A stretch of 64,000 nucleotides of DNA from Branchiostoma floridae (taxonomy: Eukaryota; Chordata; Leptocardii; Amphioxiformes; Branchiostomatidae), in assembly GCF_000003815.2 (NCBI RefSeq), contig NC_049982.1:28392329-28456328 (forward strand). The letters run 5' to 3'. The position numbers and the translations under genes were made by a program. The notes beneath the pieces were generated by a model. It was not told where the DNA came from. It made no database searches and saw only the letters and a program-made list of their open reading frames with translations. Positions 43,109 through 53,060 of this stretch are shown here, one piece after another (position 1 is the first letter of the stretch; the number at the start of each line of letters is the position of its first letter).

Positions 43109-45148
43109 ATGGCGTCGAACGCAATCAGCGACATTACCGACGAATTTCTCGTCTGCCAGGTGTGTCTTGAGGACTTCAAGCAGCCTAAGGTGCTGCCGTG
43201 TCTTCACACCTTCTGCCAGCCGTGTTTGGAGAAGCTCCTGGCCACAGAGCCGGTAGGAAAACTGGATTGTCCAACATGCCGACAGGACGTGCCACTCCCT
43301 GAAAATGGCGTCCAGGGGCTGAAGTCCAACTTCCTCGTTGGCAAACTGCGCGACATTCTGCAACAACAGCCGCAACAACAGCCGCAACAACAGCCGAAAG
43401 AGGATACTTCCGAAGCGGAGGAGGATGGAGTCCTCTGTGCAGTGTGTGAGGTCGGGAACTCGGCTCAGTTTTATTGTGTGGAGTGTACCGACTACCTGTG
43501 TCAGACGTGTAAAGACATGCACCGTCGGTTCAAAGTAAGCAGGGACCACAAAACTGTAACAATACAAGACCTGCAATCCGGCAAGGCTGCCGCTGAGCTT
43601 CGGACAAGGGAGACCTCCAAGTGTGAGGATCACCAGGAACTGAACAAGTTCTACTGTGACACCTGTCACCGGGTCATCTGTCTGCACTGTGTGGTCACGG
43701 CGCACAAAGATCACCAGTATGTGGAGATGGAGAAGGCGGCCGAGAGGGAGGGGGCAAAGATCAAGGCAAAACTGGCCACAGTGAAAAACACAGCAGACCT
43801 CCATCAGAACTGGATACAAGACTTGCAGTCAGTAAAGGGCGAGTGGTCTGCACAGGTTCAGCGGACAGAGGAACAGATCAGAAAACAAGTCAACTTGATC
43901 ATCGAGGCCGCGAAGAAGGTGGGAAACGACAGAATCGCTCAGCTTCGCGCCATGAACGCTGCTCGGGAGAAACAGATGGAAGCCGCCATGGAGGCAGCTG
44001 AGATGGACCTGGCCTCCGCCAGAAGCTGTGTCCAGTTCACGGACAACGTGTTGCAGTACGGGAGTCCAGCGGAGCTTATGTCGGTGGCCGGAGAACTGAC
44101 CAAACGGTTGGACCAAATCGCGGACGAGAAGAAAGCCGGCAAGGCTGAAATGACCAAAGACTTGGTGAACTTGACAGTCGAACCTTTGACTTATAACGTG
44201 GAGCAGGAAGTGTCCAAACTTGTCGGTGAGATCACGAAAACATTCATCCCGAAGTTATCTTCACCTCCAACGTTAACTACGCAGGTGCGACACAATATGG
44301 TGATCGGTAAGGACGGCGGAGGTCTAAAACGCATTAAAGTTGTAGGGGAGGACAGATTTGGACAGTTTCAAGGTCTGACGTCGCTTGCTGTCACAGCAGA
44401 GGGAGACATTGTAGCAACTGATCATGATAACTCACGTCTGCAATTTTTGGGCAAAGATGGGTCTTTGAAGAAGAAAGTCGATCTCAGATTTAAGCCTTTG
44501 TCTGTGGTGGCACTGACAAACGGTGATCTGTTTGTGACAGGAGACGGACACAGGATTCACGTACTGGACAAACAGGGGAGGGAGTCACGTGTCATCCAGG
44601 TGACAGGGGCTGAAGACACATGTAGAACTACACAAGGTGTTGCTGTTGACGGTTTGGGACACATCATCGTCACAATCGGGCACCAGGTTTTCAAACTCAG
44701 CCCCAGCGGTGACGTCATAATGAGGATCGAGGGCAAAGATCAAGGTCAGCAGAATTTTGGCCCCATCCTCCATGTGGCCGTCAACAGCAGGAACCAGATC
44801 ATTGTCAGCGATTGGTGGAACAACAAAATGATGATGTTTGACCCTTCCGGTCGCCATCTGTTCACGTGCGGCTCACCTGGCTCCGGACCTGGTCAGCTGA
44901 ACTATCCCGACTGTGTCATAACGGACAGCGAGGACAACATTATCGTGGCTGACTGTTGGAACGACCGTGTTTCCCTATTCAGCCGGGACGGCACGTTTAT
45001 CAGGCACGTGCTGACTGAGTCTGAACACAGTCTGCGTCGTCCATTGGGGCTGGCATTGACTTGCGACGGACATTTGATTGTTTCTGGGTACACTTCCATT
45101 ACCTTTTTTTATGTAAAACGCAACTTGAAGACATCCACATGTACTTAA
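43109..45148 (+). CDS. TRIM-NHL E3 ligase-like protein, array copy 8 (C-terminal extension)
   Basis: Open from MASNAI (43109; context GGTAAGAAAATGG) for 679 residues, the longest in the array. Two causes are visible. The linker after the RING has three QQQP units. One extra T in the final T run (7 T) shifts the last codons, so translation passes the family stop and continues as YVKRNLKTSTCT to a TAA at 45146-45148. B-box1 is of the KDMHRRFKVSRDHK type with CAVCEVGN, closest to copy 3. Propeller loops include SDWWNNKM, ADCWNDRV and LRRPLGLAL. Predicted 5' UTR intron 42899-43018. Confidence 0.9.
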   Translation: MASNAISDITDEFLVCQVCLEDFKQPKVLPCLHTFCQPCLEKLLATEPVGKLDCPTCRQDVPLPENGVQGLKSNFLVGKLRDILQQQPQQQPQQQPKEDTSEAEEDGVLCAVCEVGNSAQFYCVECTDYLCQTCKDMHRRFKVSRDHKTVTIQDLQSGKAAAELRTRETSKCEDHQELNKFYCDTCHRVICLHCVVTAHKDHQYVEMEKAAEREGAKIKAKLATVKNTADLHQNWIQDLQSVKGEWSAQVQRTEEQIRKQVNLIIEAAKKVGNDRIAQLRAMNAAREKQMEAAMEAAEMDLASARSCVQFTDNVLQYGSPAELMSVAGELTKRLDQIADEKKAGKAEMTKDLVNLTVEPLTYNVEQEVSKLVGEITKTFIPKLSSPPTLTTQVRHNMVIGKDGGGLKRIKVVGEDRFGQFQGLTSLAVTAEGDIVATDHDNSRLQFLGKDGSLKKKVDLRFKPLSVVALTNGDLFVTGDGHRIHVLDKQGRESRVIQVTGAEDTCRTTQGVAVDGLGHIIVTIGHQVFKLSPSGDVIMRIEGKDQGQQNFGPILHVAVNSRNQIIVSDWWNNKMMMFDPSGRHLFTCGSPGSGPGQLNYPDCVITDSEDNIIVADCWNDRVSLFSRDGTFIRHVLTESEHSLRRPLGLALTCDGHLIVSGYTSITFFYVKRNLKTSTCT

Positions 45149-45673
45149 TCCATATTTCCAATCTATGTAAGATTTTAATTTCTCCAAGAGGTATTTTCGT
45201 AATGTCATAATCATCTGTGTCAGTAAAACGTCATTTGATTTGATTGGTCAATGTACTTAAATCACTTATGAAGTCTATCGTTAAGTTAGGGATATAATTT
45301 CAATACCATCTTGGCCCCCTTACATATCAGTATGAAACATAATTATAGTAAACAATGATATGGCTATTTTGTTCATTGTATTAATAGAGCAAATAGGATG
45401 TTTCATTATGAATTGACAATTTATCTTAACACGATCGAATACGAATCAAATCAACAACATGATATCTGTAAATGAATCGATAATTAATTAATACATATAT
45501 CATGTGGTATATCCGACCAGGTCAAGTAGATATTTAAAATGTAAGATATAGAACATTTTTTTGTTTCTCTCAGGCCTGTCTGACTTACTCATTAAAAAAA
45601 TTAGATTAAATTTAAAATCAAATTTTCTTCGAGCAGTGATATACATTTGTAGTCTTTTTTTCGGAAACAATAG

Positions 45674-46015
45674 GACATTAGTGTGTTAAATGAAATTATT
45701 TGATGGCGTGGTTTGTAACTATGATCTTGTGGTCTTGTCGAAAACAGCTGGACGGCAAGAGCCACAAGCATGAATGACTAGTGTGTTGAATGAAATAATT
45801 GGCATGGTTGTAAATATGATCTTGTGGTCTTGTCGGAAACAGTGGGACGGCAAGAGCCACGAGCATGAATGATTAGTATGTTATTAACTTGTAAGAAGTG
45901 AATGGATGGGATGGTGTGTAAATGTGGTCTTGTCGGAAACATTGGGACGGCAAGAGCCACAAATATAAATGACTAGTTTGTTGTATAAAGTGATTCGATG
46001 CGATGGCGTTGAAAT
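45674..46015. repeat. Degenerate ~95-bp tandem repeat (3.5 copies)
   Basis: Copies start near 45674, 45777, 45872 and 45971. Each has a TAGTNTGTT word and, in the first three, GTGGTCTTGTCGGAAACA then GGACGGCAAGAGCCAC. It is not present in the other spacers. Confidence 0.75.
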
Positions 46016-46255
46016 GGGAGCACGAGATCAGTTGTTGCGGACTTGTTTGTCATACATTCCTGTATTCAACGACAATGCAAATCGAATAAGATTAATAAAG
46101 GCTACTAAAAAGGTGAATAAACAAAAGGATGATAAATTCTCAAACTTTCCAAACAAATGTCACACTTTCATGATCCCACATGCACGATTTCTTGAACTTA
46201 AGAGGCACGAGGAGTGTCCTAAGATGTCGGTGCCATAAAGCAAACAGCAATACAG

Positions 46256-47256
46256 ATGTTACCTTCACCTCCAAATGAGCAGGTGCCACCAAATGCGGTG
46301 ATTTGTAAATGCGTCAAATTTCTTTCCATACCTATACTTAAATGTTACACTTCCTTGGTCCGCTTAATACTAGTACTAGAAACTTGCAGAGGACAATATT
46401 ATTGTGTCTGACTGTAACAACCATCGTGTTTCCCTATTCAGTCGAGACGGCACGTTTATCTGGCACGTGGTGACAGCTGAACACGGTCTGAACGGTCCAA
46501 TGGGGCTGGCATTGACGTGCGACGGACATCTGATTGTTTCTGAGTAGAGTCCATTCCGAGTCACGCGTGCGAATATTTGTTGCCATTGTTTAGAATTGAT
46601 TTTAAAGCTTTGTAATTATATGTCTAGGACATTTGATACTTCAGAAATATTTGTAATGCTGTTTCAACTTTATAAACATTTCCACGATTCTGTCAAACTT
46701 TGGAAATATTTATGATGTGGAATTAGATACTTCTAATAGTTTGTAAATAATGATAACAGCATTGTACCATCATTTACTATTTTTTGTAAATGGGACAGTG
46801 GGCTGGCAAGATAGCAATTCACTCAACCTTGCAAAGTATGGTTGGGTGCCATGCAACAATGGCTCACCACAAAGGACCCACCATTGCACAGCAGTGAAAT
46901 CTAAAAATATACAAAGGCGACAATAGGGCTTACTTTTATGAGGACAATAAACTAATTCTACTATTTTGCAAAGTTTACAAATATTTGTAAATATTTGTAA
47001 ATGTGAAAGAATCATGCAGAAGTGTGACAATCATTGTAAATAAAAGATATTTTTGTACAGTTAGTTTCAAAATGTTTCTAAAAAATACTCAAAGGAATTC
47101 AAATAGATAAGTATTTTGTCAGTCAATTTTAAAAAAAAATTAAGTTATTGTGGCTTGAATATTCTTTTATCAAAAATAATTAAAACTTATTACAAATATC
47201 ACCTAAAATCCCTCATGGTGACTTGGAATGACAATAACATCAATTTATTTTTGTAA
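46256..47256 (+). pseudogene. TRIM-NHL relic, three remnants
   Basis: 46256-46309 matches the linker of the intact genes (ACCTTCACCTCCAA, GCAGGTGC). 46386-46547 encodes the end of the propeller in one open frame: EDNIIVSDCNNHRVSLFSRD and GPMGLALTCDGHLIVSE, then TAG. After ~680 bp of AT-rich inserted DNA, 47230-47256 supplies the last codons (DNNINLFL, stop) and the normal 3' flank. RING, B-boxes, coiled coil and most NHL repeats are gone. Confidence 0.8.
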
Positions 47257-48991
47257 AACGCAACTTGAAGACATCCACAAATAATTAGTCCATACTTCCA
47301 ATCTATGTAAGATTTCGATGTCTTCAAAATGTATTTTATTTATATCATATTCATCCGTGTCAGTAAGACGTCCTTTAATTTGATTGTTCAATTTGAATCA
47401 ACTCTCGTGTAAAGTCTAGCCTTAAGTTAGGGATATAATTTCAATACAATCTTGGCCCCCTTTCATATCAGTTTGAAACATAATGGTAAACAACAATATG
47501 GCTATTCTGTTCATTGTGTCGATAGAGCAAATAGGATGTTTCATTATGAATTGACAATTTATGTAAACACGAATATCATGTGGTTTATCCGACAAGGTCA
47601 AGTAAATATATAAAATGTCAGATATAGAACATTTGCTGTTTCTTTCAGGCCTGCCTCGTCATGCTCATTAAGTTTTCTTTCAGCAGCGATATACTTTGTA
47701 GTCATTTTTGTCATACATTCCTGTATTCAATGAGACTGCACATCGAATAAGATAAAGTCTACTAAAAAGGTAAGGTGTGGGACAGTTCATTAACCACTGC
47801 CTTCTAAGAAGAAGTCAAATCCAATAATAAGATGCAACTTCAGCTAAATAGACATTAGTGCTATGCACAAGTACTACATTGTATTTTGTTTCCCTCGAGA
47901 CTGTTCCTGCAATTAGCCTTCGGGCATGATTTTGCAAATAAACCTGCGTTGATGCATAAATGGTAGATAAAAAGTAAAAATTCTAATTCCCAAACGTTCC
48001 AAACAAATGTCACACTTTCATGATGCCACATCCACGATTTCTTAAAAGAATTTAACCCTTAAGCTGCGGCTCCCAATTCCAGAGACACGAGGAGTGTGGG
48101 GTGTCTTAAGATGTCGGTGGGATAAAGCAAACAGCAATACATGAGCGTACCATATCATGTACGGGACAAGAGATACATTGAAAAAACTGCTATGATAGAT
48201 TATTCTCATTAATTATGCAAATATACTCCTATTTCGCATAAATAGTATTTTATTTTGTACAGCATTGTCTAAGGTACCTACATCCCAAAATCTGAAAATT
48301 TGTTGTTCCCTTCTTGAGTTATCCACTTCAGAAGTTTTTGACAAAAATGCCCCTGCTATCCCAAAACTAGTCGCTAGAGTGGGGGGAAGTTATGTCACTT
48401 ATTCCTGAGCTCAAGAGCTACCTAATACTCAAAATTTGTGACCATAGCTTGTTCAGCACGAGATAGAAAACCCGGCCGAAGTTGTGCTGCAGTACCTCGG
48501 GAAGCCGCTATTGGACCGAAAATCTTATAATTTCTAGTTTTCATCACACCCCACCAACACACCAAGTATGAAACTAATCCATTCAGCCGTTCTTGAGTTT
48601 CCTTCTTGAAGAACAGAAAGACAGACAGACACACAAACGCTAGTGAAAATATAACCTCCATGACATTTCATGGATGTAATAATGAATGCGGTGTTTTCAG
48701 CGCGGTTACACTGATTGACATACCGGAGTTTGGTGTGCGCCAGTGGCTTTCTGTGGGGAGCATGGAGCAGCAATTATATAAGATAGGTGATTCTTTTTCG
48801 TGTCAGGTTATTCTTACTTTTGTAAGAATACGACAGTTTCGACAAAAGCGCATGCGGTGTCTCATTCCGAAAGCTTCAAACTGTTGTTAAGATTTTTGCA
48901 GAACCCCTCCCGACCTTTGGAACGTTCCACCGTGAACGTCACCAGGTGTCAACAAGTTTGGTTTTGCTGCGTCATACTTCCGGGTGAGAAA

Positions 48992-50974
48992 ATGGCGTCG
49001 AACGCAATCAGCGACATTACCGACGAATTTCTCGTCTGCCAGGTGTGTCTGGAGGACTTCAAGCAGCCTAAGATGCTGCCGTGTCTTCACACCTTCTGCC
49101 AGCCGTGTTTGGAGAAGCTCCTGGCCACAGAGCCGGTAGGGAAACTGGACTGTCCGTCGTGCCGACAGGACGTGCCACTCCCACAGAATGGCGTCCAGGG
49201 GCTGAAGTCCAACTTCCTCGTTGGCAAACTGCGTGACATTCTGCAACAACAGCCGAAAGGGGAAACTTCCGAGGCGCGTGAGGACGGAGTCCCCTGTACC
49301 GTCTGTGAGGCTGGGAACTCGGCTCAGTTCTACTGTGTGGAGTGTACCGACTACATGTGTCAGACGTGCAACAAAGTGCACAGTGGGCTCAAAATGAGCA
49401 GGGCCCACAAAGTGGTCACAGTTCAAGACCTGCAATCCGGCAAGGCTGCCGCCGAGCTCCGAGCAAGGGAGACCTCCAAGTGTGAGGATCACCAGGAACT
49501 GAACAAGTTCTACTGTGACACCTGTCACCGGGTCATCTGTCTGCACTGTGTGGTAACGGCGCACAGAGATCACCAGTATGTGGAGATAGAGAAGGCGGCA
49601 GAGAGGGAGGGAGCAAAGATCAAGGCAAAACTGGCCACAGTGAAAAACACAGCAGACCTCCATCAGAACTGGATACAAGACTTGCAGTCAGTGAAGGACG
49701 AGTGGTCCTCACAGGTACAGCGGACAGAAGAAGAGATCAGAAAACAAGTCAACTCGATCATCGAGGCCGCGAAGAAGGTGGGAAACGACAGAATCGCCCA
49801 GCTTCGCGCCATGAATGCTGCTCGGGAGAAACAGATGGAAGCCGCCATGGAGGCAGCTGAGATGGACCTGGCCTCAGCAAGGAGCTGTGTCCAGTTCACG
49901 GACAACGTGTTGGAGTACGGGAGCCCGGCGGAGCTCATGTCGGTGGCCGGAGAACTGACCGGACGGTTGGACCAAACCGCGGACGAGAAGAGAGCCGGCA
50001 AGGCCGAAATGACCAAAGAATTGGTGAACTTCACCGTCGAACCTTCGACTTATAACGTGGAGCAGGAAGTGTCCAAACTTGTCGGTGAGATCAATAAAAC
50101 ATTTATCCCGGTGTTATCTTCACCTCCGACGTTCACTACGCAGGTGCGACACAATATGGTGATCGGTAAGGGCGACAGAGGTCTAAAACGCATTAAAGTT
50201 GTAGGGGAGGACAGACTTGGACAATTTCAAGGCCTGACGTCGCTTGCTGTCACAGCAGAAGGAGACATTGTAGCAACTGATTATCATAACTCACGTCTGC
50301 AATTTTTGGGCAAAGATGGGTCTTTCAAGAAGAAAGTCGATCTCAGATTTAAGCCAGAGTGTGTGGCGGCACTGACAAACGGTGAGCTGTTGGTGACAGG
50401 AGACGGACACAGGATTCACGTGCTGGACAAACAGGGGAGGGAGTCACGTGTCATCCAGGTGACAGGTGCTGCAGAGAAAGGTAACCCAACACTCGGTATC
50501 ACGGTTGACGGTTTGGGACGCATCATCGTCACAATCGGGCACCAGGTTTTCAAACTCGGCCCCGGCGGTGACGTCATGATGAGGATTGGGGGCAAAGATC
50601 AAGGTCAGCAGTACTTTGGCTCCTCCCTCCGTGTGGCCGTCAACAGCAGGAACCAGATCATTGTCAGTGATGAGTGCAACAGCAACATGATGATGTTTGA
50701 CCCCTTCGGTCGCCGTCTGTTCACGTGCGGGTCACGTGGCTCGGGACCTGGTCAGCTGGACCCTCCCCACTGTGTCATAACGGACAGCGAGGACGACATT
50801 ATTGTGTCTGACTATAACAACCATCGTGTTTCCCTATACAGTCGGGACGGCACGTTTATCAGGCACGTGCTGAAAAAGACTGAACACGGTCTGAACGGTC
50901 CAATGGGGCTGGCAGTGACTCACGACGGACATTTGATTGTTTCTGAGTTCACAACCATCGCTTTTTTCTTGTAA
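48992..50974 (+). CDS. TRIM-NHL E3 ligase-like protein, array copy 9
   Basis: Intact, 660 residues. RING complete with DCPSCRQ in place of DCPTCRQ. B-box1 NKVHSGLKMSRAHK type, coiled coil HQNWIQDLQ type with RTEEEIRKQ. Propeller wording: SDECNSNMMMFDPFGR, QLDPPHCV, SDYNNHRV, LNGPMGLAV. The promoter-proximal region is shared only with copy 10 (GGGGAGCATGGAGCAGCAA). The usual exon 1 donor has changed (CAATTATA for CAAGTATA/CAAGTAAG), while the acceptor AG at 48900-48901 remains. A nearby GTGATT at 48786 might serve instead. Confidence 0.92.
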   Translation: MASNAISDITDEFLVCQVCLEDFKQPKMLPCLHTFCQPCLEKLLATEPVGKLDCPSCRQDVPLPQNGVQGLKSNFLVGKLRDILQQQPKGETSEAREDGVPCTVCEAGNSAQFYCVECTDYMCQTCNKVHSGLKMSRAHKVVTVQDLQSGKAAAELRARETSKCEDHQELNKFYCDTCHRVICLHCVVTAHRDHQYVEIEKAAEREGAKIKAKLATVKNTADLHQNWIQDLQSVKDEWSSQVQRTEEEIRKQVNSIIEAAKKVGNDRIAQLRAMNAAREKQMEAAMEAAEMDLASARSCVQFTDNVLEYGSPAELMSVAGELTGRLDQTADEKRAGKAEMTKELVNFTVEPSTYNVEQEVSKLVGEINKTFIPVLSSPPTFTTQVRHNMVIGKGDRGLKRIKVVGEDRLGQFQGLTSLAVTAEGDIVATDYHNSRLQFLGKDGSFKKKVDLRFKPECVAALTNGELLVTGDGHRIHVLDKQGRESRVIQVTGAAEKGNPTLGITVDGLGRIIVTIGHQVFKLGPGGDVMMRIGGKDQGQQYFGSSLRVAVNSRNQIIVSDECNSNMMMFDPFGRRLFTCGSRGSGPGQLDPPHCVITDSEDDIIVSDYNNHRVSLYSRDGTFIRHVLKKTEHGLNGPMGLAVTHDGHLIVSEFTTIAFFL

Positions 50975-52842
50975 AACCCAACTTGAAGACATCCACAAGT
51001 ACTTAATCCATACTTCCAATCTATGCAAGATTTTAATGTCTCCAAAATGTTTTTTCTTAATGTCATATTCATCCGTGTCAGTAAGACGTCATTTGATTTG
51101 ATTGTTCAACTTTACTCAACTCCTGTAAAGCCTATCCTTAAGTTAAGGATATAATTTCAATACAATCTTGGCCACCTTTCATATAAGTATGAAACTTCAT
51201 GGTTAATAATGACATGGCTATTCTGTTCAGTGTGTCGATAGAACAAATAGGATGTTTCATTATGAATTGACAATTTACTTAACACGATCGAATACGAATA
51301 AAATCAACAACATACTATCTGCAAATGAATCAATAATTAATACATATATCATGTGCTATATCCGACAAGGTCAAGTAAATATTTGAAATGTCAGATATAG
51401 AACATTTGCTGTTTCTCGCAGGCCTGCCTTGTCATGCTCATTAAATTTTCTTCCAGCAGTGATATACATTTGTAGTCTTTTTGTCATACATTCCTGTATT
51501 CATCGAGACTGCACGTCGAATAACATTAATAAAGTCTACTAAAAAGGTAAGGTGTGGAACAGTTCATTAACCACTGCCTTCTAAGAAGAAGTCAAATCCA
51601 ATAATAAGATGCAACTTCAGCTAAATAGACATTAGTGCTATGCACAAGTACTACATTGTATTTTGTTTCCCTCGGGAATGTTCCTGCAATTAGCCTTCGG
51701 GCATGATTTTGCAAATAAACTTGCGTTGATACTAAAAAGGTAGATAAAAAGTAAAAATTTTAATTCCCAAACGTTCCAAACAAATGTCACACTTTCATGA
51801 TGCCACATCCACGATTTCTTAAAAGAACTTAACCCTTAAGCTGCGGCTCCCGATTCCAGAGACACGAGGAGCGTGAGGTGTCTTAAGATGTCGGTGGGAT
51901 CAAGCAAAGAGCAATACATGAGCGTACCATATCATGTACAGGACAAGAGATACATTGAAAAAAACAGCTAGGATAGATTATTCTCATTTATTATGCAAAT
52001 ATACTCCTATTTCGCATAAATAATATTTCATTTCGTACAACATTTTCTAAAGTACCTACATACCAAAAATTATGAAAATTTGTTGTTCCCTTCTTGAGTT
52101 ATCAGAATTTTTTAACAAAAATGCCCTGCTATCCCAAAATTAGTTGCTGGGGGGGGGGGGGGAGCAAAGTTATGTCACTTATTCCTGAGCACAAGAGCTA
52201 CCTAATACTCAAAAATTTGTGACCATAGCTTGTTTAGCACGAGATAAAAACCCGGAAGTTGTGCTGCAGTACCTCGGGAAGCCGCTAGGGGACCGAAAAT
52301 CTAATGATTTCTAGCTTTCATCACATCCCACCAACACACCAAGTATGAAACGAATCCATGAAGCCGTTCTTGAGTTTCCTTCTTAAAGAACAGAAAGACA
52401 CACAGACACACAAACGCTAGTGAAAATATAACCTCCATGAAAGTGTGACATTTGTTTGGAACGTTTGGGAATTGATTTTTCACATTTTATCTACCTTTTT
52501 AGTATCAACGCAAGTTAATTTGCAAAATCATGCCCGAAGGCTAATTGCAGGAACATTCTCGAGGGAAACAAAATACAATGTAGTACTAGTGCATAGCACT
52601 AATGTGTATTTAGCTAAAGTTGCATCTTATTATTGGATTTGACTTGTTCTTAGAAGGCAGTGGTCAATAAACTGTCCCACACCCTACCTTTTTAGTAGAT
52701 TTAATTAATCTTATTCGTCATAACCTCCATGACATTTCATGGATGTAATAATGAATGCGGTGTTTTCAGGGCGATTACACTGATTGACATACCAGAGTTT
52801 GGTGTGCGCCAGTGGCTTTCTGTGGGGAGCATTGAGCAGCAA
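50975..52842. repeat. Type II spacer between copies 9 and 10 with inverted block
   Basis: TRIM 3' flank and type II module as elsewhere (retroposon 3' end at about 51550-51740, G run near 52149). Where the hairpin should be complete it is split: AACCTCCATGA (52430-52440), then a 281-bp block that is the reverse complement of the early type II module, then AACCTCCATGA again (52722-52732) with the rest of the hairpin. The putative first exon of copy 10 ends at 52842. No gene is seen. Confidence 0.65.
52441..52721 (-). repeat. Inverted duplicate of spacer module with 11-bp flanking repeats
   Basis: Reading the minus strand gives the order found at 55570-55865: ATCTACTAAAAAGGTAGGG, then the CCACTGCCTTCTAAGAA segment, CCTTCGGGCATGATTTTGCA, and finally CAAATGTCACACTTTC. 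It is bounded by AACCTCCATGA in direct orientation. Together with the forward copy at 51540-51810 it forms a ~275-bp inverted repeat. Confidence 0.8.
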
Positions 52843-53060
52843 GTATATAAGATAGGTGATTCTTTTTCGTGTCAGGTTATTCTTACTTTTGTAAGAATAC
52901 GACAGTTTCGACAAAAGCGCATGCGGTGTCTCATTCCGAAAGCTTCAAACTGTTGTTAAGATTTTTGCAGAACCCCTCCCGACCTTTGGAACGTTCCACC
53001 GTGACCGTCCACAGGTGTCAACAAGTTTGGTTTTGCTGCGTCATACTTCCGGGTGAGAAA

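Larger units (their letters stand above)
45149..48700. repeat. Composite spacer between copies 8 and 9 with TRIM relic
   Basis: Two spacers in series. The first (45149-46255) has the TRIM 3' flank, a degenerate ~95-bp tandem repeat and a shortened type II module. A decayed TRIM relic follows (46256-47256), then its own TRIM 3' flank and a full type II module (47780-48680) with the hairpin near 48650-48675. The putative first exon of copy 9 lies around 48680-48775. Confidence 0.6.
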
